From: Ehrlichia muris AS145
GTDB lineage: Bacteria > Pseudomonadota > Alphaproteobacteria > Rickettsiales > Anaplasmataceae
Direction: 5' to 3'
Length of the DNA stretch: 64,000 bases
Assembly (NCBI RefSeq): GCF_000508225.1
Contig: NC_023063.1
Location: 248,001 to 312,000 of the forward strand
This document shows positions 20,776 through 30,227 of this stretch, in pieces. The notes beneath the pieces are model-generated. The model worked only from the letters and a program-made list of their open reading frames with translations, was not told where the DNA came from and searched no databases. Positions within the stretch are counted from its first letter, which is position 1; each line of letters opens with the position of its first letter. The position numbers and the translations under genes were made by a program.

Positions 20776-21845
20776 TCTAGCTCAACTAAGGCTGTTAGAA
20801 TACTACTTATATTCAAATTGGTAAATTCGATGATTTCTTCAATTTCAGTTGGGCTATGGGTAATATACTGCAAAATCATGTCTTTTGCATTATTGATTTC
20901 ATGGAAATTATTGCTACTTTTTGTTATATTATCGAATAGTGGGTACTGGGCATGGGGTTTGTAACTGTTAAATTTTAGACTTTCTATTATGTCACTTGTA
21001 GATTCTACTAATTTTGCTCCATTTTTTATTAGGCTATTGCTTCCTCTGCATCTATGATCGAGTGGTGATCCAGGGACTGCGAATACTTCTCTGTTTTGTT
21101 CTAAGGCAAAATTTGCTGTAATAAGTGATCCTGATTGTATGGAAGCTTCAACAACTACTACTCCAAGCGATAATCCAGAAATTATGCGATTACGTTGTGG
21201 AAATAATTGGGCTCTTGGTAATGTAGAAAAAGGAAATTCTGTAATTATTAATCCTCCTTTGTCTATTATAGTGTTATATAGATGTGTGTTTTCTTGTGGG
21301 TACACTATATTGATCCCACTTGCCATTACAGCAATTGTTGGTAATTGATGAGAAATTATATCGTGTGCAGATTTATCTATCCCTCTTGCTAGCCCGGATA
21401 CTATAACAAAGCCAGAATTAGCTAATTCATATGATAGCTTGTAAGCAAAGGTTTTTCCATTAATTGAAGGATTCCTACTTCCTACAATCCCTATTATTTT
21501 TTCTTTTAATAAGAGTGAATTTCCTAATACTGTTAGAACTGGGGGGTAATCGTGGATATTACGTAGGATTTCTGGGTAGTCTTCGTCAAATGCTGTAATT
21601 ATTTTACCACCGATCTTGCTAGTATTTTCAATCTCTAATTCTGCTACTTCAGTAGAACATATATTGTCAATTTTATTATTGATTCTAGATTTCTTTATTA
21701 AACTTGGTAGGACTTCTAGTGTGTGTTGACAAGTTTTATATAGCTTAATTAGGGCATAGAATGTTGATGGCCCTATATTTTGTGTCCTTATTAATCTAAG
21801 ACATGATATAAGTTCTTGATTCGATAATTCTTTCTTGGTTTGCAT
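20721..21845 (-). CDS. dprA: DNA-processing protein DprA
   Basis: Rossmann-fold protein that loads RecA on incoming single-stranded DNA during transformation; in non-competent bacteria its role is less clear. 374 residues with an N-terminal HhH-like region, IGIVGSRNPSINGKTFAY, VIVSGLARGIDKSAH, INIVYPQEN and FPQRNRIISGLS. Next come VVEASIQSGSLITA and FAVPGSPLD, with a winged-helix-like C-terminus. It looks intact. Its 3' end is the source of the degenerate repeats beside it. Retention in an intracellular bacterium is notable. Confidence 0.94.
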   Translation of the reverse strand: MQTKKELSNQELISCLRLIRTQNIGPSTFYALIKLYKTCQHTLEVLPSLIKKSRINNKIDNICSTEVAELEIENTSKIGGKIITAFDEDYPEILRNIHDYPPVLTVLGNSLLLKEKIIGIVGSRNPSINGKTFAYKLSYELANSGFVIVSGLARGIDKSAHDIISHQLPTIAVMASGINIVYPQENTHLYNTIIDKGGLIITEFPFSTLPRAQLFPQRNRIISGLSLGVVVVEASIQSGSLITANFALEQNREVFAVPGSPLDHRCRGSNSLIKNGAKLVESTSDIIESLKFNSYKPHAQYPLFDNITKSSNNFHEINNAKDMILQYITHSPTEIEEIIEFTNLNISSILTALVELEASKKIERFPNNKVALVH

Positions 21846-22171
21846 AGTGAGTTTTATATTTATATTTAATAATATAAATTAAAATATTAACTAATAATAA
21901 TCAAATAATTAGTAATAAAAGTAATATTATAATTGGTATTGTTTGTTTATACATATTTTTAGATATATAGATTTGATATTTATTAAAAAATTCATATAAT
22001 GAATATATGTCATGCTAGAATTTTAACTAGCTGATACAAAACAAAATAATCAAGCTTGTACATGTTAATAAGAAGCAACTTAATACATCAATAAAATGTT
22101 TAGATTAATAAACAAAAAACATAAAAACACAAGGTCATATATTGAGATGTTATAGCATACCAAAAATGATT
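21846..22171. other. Intergenic spacer between fabF and dprA
   Basis: Extremely AT-rich, with runs such as TAATAATAATCAAATAATTAG. No gene is seen. It must contain the dprA promoter and the fabF transcript end. Confidence 0.4.
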
Positions 22172-23440
22172 TTATACTTTACCAAATACCAAAGATACAT
22201 TTACTCCGCCAAATCCAAAAGAATTGGACAGACAATAATTAACCTTGTGTTCCTGTGTATTAAGTGGAACGAGATTTAATTGTGGATCTTCGGAAGACTC
22301 ATATAGGTTTAATGTAGGTGGAACAACTCCTGTATTCATAGCAAGTATACAAAATATAGCTTCAACACTTCCTGCTGCTCCAAGTAAATGCCCTATAGAA
22401 GATTTAGTTGACGATATTGGAATTTTATATATGCTTTCTTTGAATACATTTTTTATTGCTTGAATCTCTGCACTATCTCCTATAGGAGTGGAAGTCCCAT
22501 GTGCATTTATGTAATTTATAGATTCTGGTCTTAATTGTGCACTAGATAGAGCTAACTCCATAGCTTTTGCTCCGCCTTTCCCTTCTGGATGAGGCGCTGA
22601 TATGTGATATGCATCTGAAGTCATTCCATACCCTAATAATTCTCCGTATATTTTTGCTCCACGTTTTTTTGCATGTTCATACTCTTCTAATACAACTATT
22701 CCTGAACCTTCTCCCATGACAAACCCATCCCTTTGTTTATCCCAAGGACGTGATGCTAATTCTGGGGTATCATTGAACTTTATTGAGAGTGCTTTCATAG
22801 CTGAAAATCCTGCAATCCCTATACGACAGACTGCACTTTCCGTGCCACCTGCTATAATTACGTCTGCCTCGCCAGATTGAATAATTCTTGCTGCATTGCC
22901 TATAGCATGTGCTCCTGTCGAACATGCAGTTACTACTGCATCACTTAATCCGCAAAATCCATACTTAATAGATATGTGACCAGATACTAAATTAATTAAG
23001 CTTGCAGGAATAAAAAAAGGACTGACTCTTTTTGGGCCACGATCTTGCAAACATATAACAGTTTTCTCTATAAATGGAAGTCCACCTATTCCTGATCCTA
23101 CTATTATTCCTACTCTATTATAGTCAAGGCCTTTATAATCTAGTAGGTTCGAGTCATTAACTGCTTGAATAGCAGATGCTATACCGAAATGAATAAAAGT
23201 ATCCATTTTTTTCAAATCTTTCCCTGATATATAATCTTCGGCATTAAAAACATATTCTTCAGATTCAGACTTCATTGTTACTTGGCCAGCTACTTTACAG
23301 TCAAGGTCAGATGTGTCAAATCTATTTATTTTCCTTATACCTGAGACTCCTTTAGATAAAAGATTCCATACTGTTTTCACATCACTACCCAGTGGAGTGA
23401 CTAGACCTAACCCAGTAATAACAACTCTCTTTTTTGTCAT
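22172..23440 (-). CDS. fabF: 3-oxoacyl-[acyl-carrier-protein] synthase II
   Basis: Elongating condensing enzyme of type II fatty acid synthesis. 422 residues, a normal length. The nucleophile Cys is in VVTACSTGAHAIGNA, the two catalytic His in NAHGTSTPIGD and SIGHLLGAAG, and the C-terminal glycine-rich stretch is SNSFGFGGVN. It lies directly downstream of acpP with a 14-base gap on the same strand, the usual acpP-fabF operon. Confidence 0.97.
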   Translation of the reverse strand: MTKKRVVITGLGLVTPLGSDVKTVWNLLSKGVSGIRKINRFDTSDLDCKVAGQVTMKSESEEYVFNAEDYISGKDLKKMDTFIHFGIASAIQAVNDSNLLDYKGLDYNRVGIIVGSGIGGLPFIEKTVICLQDRGPKRVSPFFIPASLINLVSGHISIKYGFCGLSDAVVTACSTGAHAIGNAARIIQSGEADVIIAGGTESAVCRIGIAGFSAMKALSIKFNDTPELASRPWDKQRDGFVMGEGSGIVVLEEYEHAKKRGAKIYGELLGYGMTSDAYHISAPHPEGKGGAKAMELALSSAQLRPESINYINAHGTSTPIGDSAEIQAIKNVFKESIYKIPISSTKSSIGHLLGAAGSVEAIFCILAMNTGVVPPTLNLYESSEDPQLNLVPLNTQEHKVNYCLSNSFGFGGVNVSLVFGKV

Positions 23441-23454
23441 AGAAGGTGCTCCTA

Positions 23455-23730
23455 TTAGTTATTACTCGATAACTTATTACGTATATATTCTTCTATTTTA
23501 TCTATAGTTTCAAGTTCTTGTGCTTCTTCATCGGAAATTTCTATGGAGAAATGGTCTTCTAGGCACATTACTAAGTCTACAAAATCAAGACTATCAAGAT
23601 TTAAATCTTTTGCTAAATTAGTGCTACCAGAAAGGGTAGCCTTCTGTTCATCTTTAAGCTTTAAACAATCAATCACGATTTTAGTCACAGTATCTTTCAC
23701 AGATTCTAACTTTTCGTCACTACTTTCCAT
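23455..23730 (-). CDS. acpP: Acyl carrier protein
   Basis: A 91-residue acidic helical protein with the 4'-phosphopantetheine attachment Ser in LNLDSLDFVDLVM. It shuttles acyl intermediates through fatty acid synthesis and supplies lipoylation and phospholipid synthesis. The N-terminus is slightly longer than the usual 78 residues. It is followed immediately by fabF. Confidence 0.96.
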   Translation of the reverse strand: MESSDEKLESVKDTVTKIVIDCLKLKDEQKATLSGSTNLAKDLNLDSLDFVDLVMCLEDHFSIEISDEEAQELETIDKIEEYIRNKLSSNN

Positions 23731-24264
23731 AATTTATCCATTAAAAATTGAAATCATACATATTATTAAATATAAGTTTGCAAAAACGAATGTCGTAAAT
23801 GTTACAATAACACGCGCAATATTAAATTTACAATAATAACAATTTAAAAGCGCAATAGGGTGAAATTTTTGTAGTGATTTTATCAATTGAAACAAAAACC
23901 ATACCTACTGCTATCTAATATATAACATACGAGTATAAGAATCAACTTATTTAATCTCTAATTATTGTCACATCAATTTGATATTTTTTAGTATTTATCC
24001 TAAATGTATGTGTAGTTATAAAATACTTATATGAAGAAAGAAGAAAAAGGATGTCTTTAATTTCTTTTACAGTATTTAATTATAATCATGAAAATATACT
24101 TGTTTTATAGGATACTAGGTGTTGTTTTTATATATACAATTGTAATCAATATGAACTCAAATTCTACTTAAATAGTTAAAGATTTGTTATGTAAATCTGA
24201 TTATAAATAACGTATGCCATTATCGACAATCGACCAATGTTATCTTTTGATTCAAATGTAATAT
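23731..24264. other. Intergenic spacer upstream of acpP
   Basis: 534 AT-rich bases with no supported gene. It contains the acpP-fabF promoter region and the 3' flank of the repeat-tailed gene to its right. Confidence 0.4.
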
Positions 24265-25743
24265 TCACTTGTGACATTGTACTCCTGTGATCTCTGTTGT
24301 TGTCACATTGTCAAGTATTCTTTTTTTATAGGGTAGTGGTGCTCTTGGTCGAACAGCACTTACAAGTGGCTCATCATTTCTTGGGTGAGTATTATGAAAT
24401 GAATCATAATTGTTAAGTATTCTTTTTTTATAGTGTAGTGGTGTTCTTGGTCGAACAGCACTTACAAATGGCTCATCATTTCTTGGGTGAGTATTATGAA
24501 ATGAATCATAATTGTTAAGTATTCTTTTTTTATAGTGTAGTGGTGTTCTTGGTCGAACAGCACTTACAAATGGCTCATCATTGATTTTGAAGATGTATCC
24601 TAAGTTTTGACTATTATGTTGATTACATGTGTGATTGATATTCTGTGTTAGTGATTTGATAGGAAGAGTAGCAGTGTTATTTTCTTCGTTGATGATAATA
24701 TTTATATTATATATGTTATGTCCTTTCAGTGTTTGAGTACTTTTATTAAATGGATATAAAATTCTTGTATCTATATTGTATAAAAATTGATAAGCCAAAT
24801 TAGTGTTGTTTGGTGGTTGGTAGGTTGAACTGCTACTTGAAGATATCTTCAAGTTGTGTTCTGTTTTGCTTATATTTTGTACTTTGATGTTTGTTAGTGA
24901 GAACGTGATTGAGTATTTATGCATGTAACTGTTGTAAAGGTATGTAGCTTTATTATTCTCTATTATTGCATTAGCTAGCACTAGATATTCTAGCGTCTTG
25001 TAATTAGGGTGAAAATATTCGGACAGATTTATTACGATTGGTGACAAGATCTGTTGGGTTATCTTAATTTGTAAAAATTTAAGATTTGGAAAGTGATTTA
25101 TAATAGAAATTGTGTAATTTTCTAAGAATAAGCATTCTATATGGTCAGCAGTAAACGTGCAATCATTGCGTTTGCTATATCGCGTACTATTCGAAAGAAG
25201 TGCATTGGGAACTCTGCTCTTGAGAATTAATATTCTTAGGTTATGTAGTTTATTCAAATACTGTGTAAAAGGTTGATTATGTTGTTTCCATATAGGTTCT
25301 GCATAAAGTTCTAGAAATACTAAATTTTGTAAATGCATATCTGTATCACGATTGATTGCATTCATACGGTGTATACTGTGCTTATGGGGGTCATAAGATT
25401 GAAAACACTTGGTTTCTATTATTCCTATAACCAATAGTTCAAAGGTTTCTTTGATGCGCGGCATCGCATGAAATTTGTTTTTAATACGATTTAGTAATAA
25501 AAGGTTTATTAAGCATTCTGTAGTGATAATTTGTATTTGAAGGTGTTCTTTAGTAGCATCTTTATAGTTTTGATAGAGTTGCTGAAGTGTTATGGTTTCG
25601 ATGTTTTTAAGCATAAAATCTAAGAGTGACTCATTTTTACTTCCTGGATGTTGACAAAAATCGAGATGTGGTATTTCTGATATCTTCAGTATTTTTTTTA
25701 AGATATGTTCCAGGTGGGTGTATTTAATAATTTCATATGGCAT
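24265..25743 (-). CDS. Repeat-tailed protein of unknown function, weakly leucine-rich
   Basis: 492 residues, no signal peptide or membrane segment. The middle (residues ~140-270) has spaced Leu/Ile stretches such as LQNLVFLELYAEP, LHNLRILILKS, IECLFLENYTI and FPNLKFLQIKI, which look like irregular leucine-rich repeats; this is suggestive only. The C-terminus carries 34-residue tandem repeats rich in Pro and Arg (NDEPFVSAVRPRTPLHYKKR). I do not recognise the family. Repeat-bearing basic tails occur in secreted Ehrlichia proteins, but secretion is not shown here. A decayed relative of its 3' part lies on the other strand at 26404-26628. Confidence 0.65.
   Translation of the reverse strand: MPYEIIKYTHLEHILKKILKISEIPHLDFCQHPGSKNESLLDFMLKNIETITLQQLYQNYKDATKEHLQIQIITTECLINLLLLNRIKNKFHAMPRIKETFELLVIGIIETKCFQSYDPHKHSIHRMNAINRDTDMHLQNLVFLELYAEPIWKQHNQPFTQYLNKLHNLRILILKSRVPNALLSNSTRYSKRNDCTFTADHIECLFLENYTISIINHFPNLKFLQIKITQQILSPIVINLSEYFHPNYKTLEYLVLANAIIENNKATYLYNSYMHKYSITFSLTNIKVQNISKTEHNLKISSSSSSTYQPPNNTNLAYQFLYNIDTRILYPFNKSTQTLKGHNIYNINIIINEENNTATLPIKSLTQNINHTCNQHNSQNLGYIFKINDEPFVSAVRPRTPLHYKKRILNNYDSFHNTHPRNDEPFVSAVRPRTPLHYKKRILNNYDSFHNTHPRNDEPLVSAVRPRAPLPYKKRILDNVTTTEITGVQCHK
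24313..24580 (-). repeat. 102-bp in-frame tandem repeat (about 2.6 copies)
   Basis: Unit starts fall at 24313, 24415 and 24517, exactly 102 bp apart. The third copy is partial. The copies differ by only a few bases and encode 34-residue units in the tail of the 492-residue protein, so unit gain or loss keeps the frame. Confidence 0.95.
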
Positions 25744-26403
25744 GGTAATTCTTTAAGATTTTTAATATTATTCTAATAAATTTCATTATTTTTAATAAAA
25801 GTCAATGTTAAAAAAATATAGTAATAAATATTAATTTCTTCGATAAAAACGAAATGTAGTGTTTTATTTTATTAGTATAATTTAAAACTTTTAAAGTATG
25901 CTGGATGTTTTATTTATTAATTTATAATGTTGTGACTAAGTATGTTATTACGTGAGTATTGTAGTTGTGTATAGTTGTCTTGATATACATTTTCATAATT
26001 TCTTGATAGTGGTTAATGTCTTGCTATGTTTTTATGTGGTATTATCTATTTTTAGATTATCAGAGTTTGTTGTTTTAATATAAATAGGCATTAACTTTCA
26101 TTTTTGTATAAGCTCAGTTGGATAAAAGATATGATTTCTATATATGTGCTTGTTATGCATCGTTTCTTTTAAATCTGGTTATAGCAACATGCTGCTGTTG
26201 AAAAAAAATAGCTACTTTTAATTTGTGTAGTGGAATTGCTAATGAATTTTATTTATTAGAATATTATTTTAAGTTAATAATCAAAATGCGTAAACCTCTT
26301 ACATTGTGATAAAATTGTTAGTTTGATTCTATGATGTGGTGTTAATTTGACTATGTACTATGTAAAATTGAGTGATAGATACTTTTATACACTGATCTGG
26401 TAG
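25744..26403. other. Spacer upstream of the repeat-tailed gene, with a tRNA-like remnant
   Basis: No supported gene. Near 26107-26190 the segment AAGCTCAGTTGGATAAAAGA resembles a tRNA D arm and is followed by an anticodon-like stem-loop, but the acceptor and T arms do not pair. It may be a decayed tRNA or chance. Confidence 0.35.
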
Positions 26404-26628
26404 TTATTATTAGACACATCTTACACTATACCAAAACTAGAACATGATATTAATCAGGAAGAATCTGTTAACCTATCGACACAATCTACCTCTCAATCAA
26501 TAATACATACCGCTGACTACACATGTAATCAACATAGTACTCAAAAACTCGGTAATGAAGACATTCTCAAAATCAATGATGATCCATCTGCAAGTGGTCA
26601 ACCAAGAATATTAAGGAGCTTGATGTAG
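26404..26628 (+). pseudogene. 3' remnant of a paralogue of the repeat-tailed protein, inverted
   Basis: Open from after a stop at 26401 to TAG 26626-26628 with no usable start. Its translation includes TCNQHSTQKLGNEDILKIND, which parallels TCNQHNSQNLGYIFKINDEP of the 492-residue protein on the opposite strand. Upstream Asn/Glu-rich residues also match in style. It lacks everything before this part, so it is a fragment of an inverted duplicate. Confidence 0.72.
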
Positions 26629-26760
26629 CAATTTTATGGCATTATATAACGCCATTGGATGTTTATGATAAAGATCTTATTGAGTGTCAATATACTAACT
26701 ATATATACATCTATTATACATGTGTATTAGTTAGAATATTGATAAATATATTATCTCTTG

Positions 26761-26964
26761 CTATCTTGTGAAGGTACGTTGATGTGTATTTGCTGGTGAA
26801 ATGTGAGGCATGTATAGTTGTGTATTATTGTTTTGAGCTTGTTCATCCATGGCATCGTTTGTATTATCTGTGACATTAATGTTTCCATTTTGTTGCACAT
26901 AGTTGTTATTTTGATTGTTACCTATCGTAGTATTTTTTTGCTTGTGGAATTGTAGATTGTTAAT
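26761..26964 (-). pseudogene. Asn/Gln-rich 3' coding remnant without a start
   Basis: The minus strand stays open for 67 codons to TAG at 26761-26763, with low-complexity polar sequence (NNQNNNYVQQNGNINVTDNT and onward to QRTFTR). A stop lies just upstream and there is no plausible start except an internal ATG. Composition differs from random AT-rich translation, which would be Lys/Ile/Phe-rich. It is likely the tail of a lost protein-coding gene; the parent is unknown. Confidence 0.45.
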
Positions 26965-27264
26965 TTATTTATAATAAAATTAAAAAATATTAATTTTTAT
27001 ATGAAGATCTTAAATCATTTTTAATAAAAATCAGTATTTTTTAACTAGTCTATTGGTTAATTGTTTCTTAAAAATTACATATTTTTAAGATTTTGTGACT
27101 AATAAAAACGATCTTTACATTTTCTATAATGCAGATATCGCTGTTAAGTGTTAATTCACAATATTATTGAAGTTGATGATTTTTGCTTTAACACAATTAT
27201 TAATATATATTTCATGATATTAATTTATACAGAATATCTCTAAACAAATATAGAGATAGTTAAT
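26965..27264. other. Upstream region of the ankyrin gene
   Basis: 300 AT-rich bases with no gene. It ends with the short hairpin at 27235-27258 immediately before the ankyrin-gene start. Confidence 0.4.
27235..27258 (+). promoter_or_regulatory. Perfect 8-bp hairpin over the ribosome-binding region of the ankyrin gene
   Basis: The arms TATCTCTA (27235-27242) and TAGAGATA (27251-27258) are exact complements around an 8-base loop and end six bases before ATG 27265. The only purine-rich ribosome-site candidate, AGAGAT, lies inside the 3' arm, so folding would hide it. A translational switch is inference. Confidence 0.4.
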
Positions 27265-29880
27265 ATGTTTAATGGTAATATACAACACTGTAAGGGCAAT
27301 GGTACAGCATCAGGTGAGGTACAGCAATATTCTGGGAATATTGTTGTATTATCCAAAGAAGAAAAGGCACAATTAGGTCAGTTAAAAACTCAAGGTATCT
27401 CTCCTAGCAGAATTGTTGCTCTAAACAAGTTATTAGCAGATGCATTAGCAGATAATGATTTTACAGTTTTTTTCCAAGGACTTTCGTCGCTTTTAAAATG
27501 TGGAAAAAAGGAAAGGATTAGGCGGAATTGTCGATTTATTATATATCAAAATAGTGCAGGATATTATGTTATTGTAGACAGTATTCAATCAGTTCGTGCT
27601 CTAGAAGTGCAAGCTGTAGGAGGTCGTATTTACGTCTGTGATCTTGGTAGTTTAGGTTTGATATTTCCTGGTGATTTACCTGCAAGGGATGACTTTCTTA
27701 GATCGATTTTTAGTAGTACTTTTAATCAGGAAAAAAGTGTAATAAGTCAAATTGTTTTCACATGTTCTCGTGGCAATGATGTAGATTATAATGTAACAGA
27801 CTTTTATAAAGGATCATTACAGTATGCATTAGAACATGGAGATTCATCAGCAGTTAGAATAATATGTAGTTCTTTAAGTCAATTTAAAGAATGTAATTCT
27901 GAAGTAAAAAAAGTAGCTAAAGGTGCATTAATCCAAATAATAGAGCAACAAGGAGAAGTTTCTGAGACTTTTTTAGAATGTGCTAATTCTCTACTAGATT
28001 TCAGAACTGATGGTCTTGATTTGAATTCTGAAGAGGATCAATCTCTACAGTTACAATTAGAGAGGTTTGTTTCTTGTGTACGCGGTAATAGCGTGTTATT
28101 GCATAGAATATGTAAAGCATCATATGAAAACATAATAAAAGTAATATTTCATGTAGAGTTAGGAGAGTTAGATAAGACAGTAGATTCTGATGAGTCTCAT
28201 TTATTAAAGGCCTATCATGAACGTATTCTGGGTATGGGTTATGGCCCTGATCGTGATAGCATTATGTCTATATTGGTACAGTCGGATAGTGTGAATCTAT
28301 TGAAGATTTTATTTGATAAATATAAATTAAATGTTAATGCTGTTAACTCGTATGGTTATACAGCACTACATTTTGCAGCTGTATACAATGCAAAAAAGTG
28401 CGCGAAATTTTTGTTAAGTAAATCAAGTGTTGTTCTAAATTCTGCGAAATCTGGATTAACACCATTGCATTTGGCCGCAGGAAGTGATTCATTTTCTGTG
28501 TTAAAATTGCTGATTAAACACAATGCAGATGCTGTAAATGTTCGAGATCATATGGGCAGGAATATAATGCATCATGCAGCTCTGAGCAATAAGGTAGATA
28601 ATTTGCTATTATGTCTAAATATTGGTATGAATGTTAACAGTCAAGCAACTGTATATGATGAAGATGGTGGAATTGATGAATTGAAAAATAATGCTAGAAG
28701 TTGTACACCACTACATCTTGCGATTGAAGAAGGCAAATTAGAAGTAGCAAGTTGTTTATTGTCATGTCAGGATATAAACTTATCAATTAAGAATACCGAA
28801 GGTTATACTCCAATTACTGCTGTAGATCATAATGGTAATACCTTACTACATCAGGCTGTTATGTCAGGTAGGGTGCAGTTGTTATTAAAGGCGTTACACT
28901 TAGGTTGGCAAGAAGTTATTTTAGAAAGAAACCGTACAGGAAACACAGCTTTTGGTCTTGCTATTGAAAGAAATGACGTGGCATGTGCTACAGTATTATT
29001 CCCTTATGTATACGATCATATAAAATGTGAACATCACAAATTAAAGACCATTTTTTCAATGACAGATAGTAATGGTAATTCTTTATTGCATCAAGCTGTG
29101 GCAGCATGTAGATCTACTTTGGTAAAAAAGATACTATCTTTTTCTGATGTTAATGTAATGAGTGTAAATGCAGATGGAGAAACACCATTAGATATTGCTA
29201 TAAGAATTGGTAGTGTAGAAATGGTAAGTCTTCTAGTTGCAGATAATAGACAGAGTTTATTTTCTAGGAAAGGTGGTAGCTATGTGATGGAATTGATGAA
29301 GAAAAATTTACTGACTGCAGAAATTTATAAAACGATTAAAAGGAGAACTTTAAAGAAGGAAAGGTATTGCCATTCTAAATTAGCTATATCATTAATGTTA
29401 ACTTTTACACTAATTACATGTGCTGTTGTACTGTGTATGATTAAGTTTCAAGATGATTTACGTAGTATATTTGGGACAATTGTTGGAGCCGGACATGGAA
29501 ATACATTGATTATGGGTGCTGCGGCTTTGGTGTTGTCTATAATTTGTGTAGGTTGTGGTATAGTTGGTGGATTATATATTAAATTGAAAGCACGTGAGAA
29601 GCTCATCCATGTGGAAATTAGTGATACACGCCCTTCTAACACTTTGGATGACTTAGAATCTGTTAACAGTGAAAGCAGTAGCAATAAATATATAAAAGCG
29701 TACATGAATGAAAGATCATCGCCATCAGAATCATCAGATGAGTGTGAGAGCGAAACGCGAATGTTATCATCCAGCCTAAGATCAGAAAAATACAAGGCCA
29801 TAAAACCAAAAAGGTTAAGTAGTGTTTCATTGTTGAATGTAAGCAATGAAATGAAGATTACCTCAGCTTCTCTTCAGTAA
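27265..29880 (+). CDS. Ankyrin-repeat protein with two C-terminal membrane segments
   Basis: 871 residues. The N-terminal ~300 residues are not recognised. Residues ~300-690 hold several ankyrin repeats, for example [80 protein letters not shown] and [20 protein letters not shown]. Two hydrophobic segments follow (~706-728 and ~748-772), then a Ser/Glu-rich tail. Ankyrin proteins of Anaplasmataceae are often host-directed, but the membrane anchors here suggest bacterial-envelope or vacuole-membrane placement. The partner is unknown. The last 23 bases overlap the convergent rpmG. Confidence 0.88.
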   Translation: MFNGNIQHCKGNGTASGEVQQYSGNIVVLSKEEKAQLGQLKTQGISPSRIVALNKLLADALADNDFTVFFQGLSSLLKCGKKERIRRNCRFIIYQNSAGYYVIVDSIQSVRALEVQAVGGRIYVCDLGSLGLIFPGDLPARDDFLRSIFSSTFNQEKSVISQIVFTCSRGNDVDYNVTDFYKGSLQYALEHGDSSAVRIICSSLSQFKECNSEVKKVAKGALIQIIEQQGEVSETFLECANSLLDFRTDGLDLNSEEDQSLQLQLERFVSCVRGNSVLLHRICKASYENIIKVIFHVELGELDKTVDSDESHLLKAYHERILGMGYGPDRDSIMSILVQSDSVNLLKILFDKYKLNVNAVNSYGYTALHFAAVYNAKKCAKFLLSKSSVVLNSAKSGLTPLHLAAGSDSFSVLKLLIKHNADAVNVRDHMGRNIMHHAALSNKVDNLLLCLNIGMNVNSQATVYDEDGGIDELKNNARSCTPLHLAIEEGKLEVASCLLSCQDINLSIKNTEGYTPITAVDHNGNTLLHQAVMSGRVQLLLKALHLGWQEVILERNRTGNTAFGLAIERNDVACATVLFPYVYDHIKCEHHKLKTIFSMTDSNGNSLLHQAVAACRSTLVKKILSFSDVNVMSVNADGETPLDIAIRIGSVEMVSLLVADNRQSLFSRKGGSYVMELMKKNLLTAEIYKTIKRRTLKKERYCHSKLAISLMLTFTLITCAVVLCMIKFQDDLRSIFGTIVGAGHGNTLIMGAAALVLSIICVGCGIVGGLYIKLKAREKLIHVEISDTRPSNTLDDLESVNSESSSNKYIKAYMNERSSPSESSDECESETRMLSSSLRSEKYKAIKPKRLSSVSLLNVSNEMKITSASLQ

Positions 29881-30028
29881 ACAATACATGTTTTCTTGCT
29901 ACAGGATCATATTTTCGGAAAGAGAGCTTATTAATTAACTTCTTTGGATTGCGCTTCTTTACGTAAAAAAAACCAGTTTTTGCACTGCTTGCTAACTTTA
30001 CAAGTAGAGTAGAACCCTTTTTAGCCAT
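29858..30028 (-). CDS. rpmG: 50S ribosomal protein L33
   Basis: Small basic ribosomal protein. I start at ATG 30028 ([12 protein letters not shown], 56 residues), as the family begins here; five extra in-frame codons to 30043 are unlikely to be translated. Conserved features are [16 protein letters not shown] and KLSFRKYDP. The zinc-ribbon Cys pairs are absent, so it is the zinc-free type. Its 3' end overlaps the ankyrin gene tail by 23 bases in convergent orientation. Confidence 0.95.
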   Translation of the reverse strand: MAKKGSTLLVKLASSAKTGFFYVKKRNPKKLINKLSFRKYDPVARKHVLFTEEKLR

Positions 30029-30227
30029 AAACAATAAATACACTTAAGTAATAACTAACTAGAGCATAGTAGTAAATTACTAATAAGTCAAGTAACTATT
30101 TGCTATTAATTAAGATGATTTATATGTTGTTAAGTGACATTAATTACATTTTATATTTTCTTTTCATCAGTTAAAGAGTAAGATTTGTTTTTAATTAGTT
30201 TATAATGTTCACAATTAGTATTGGTCT

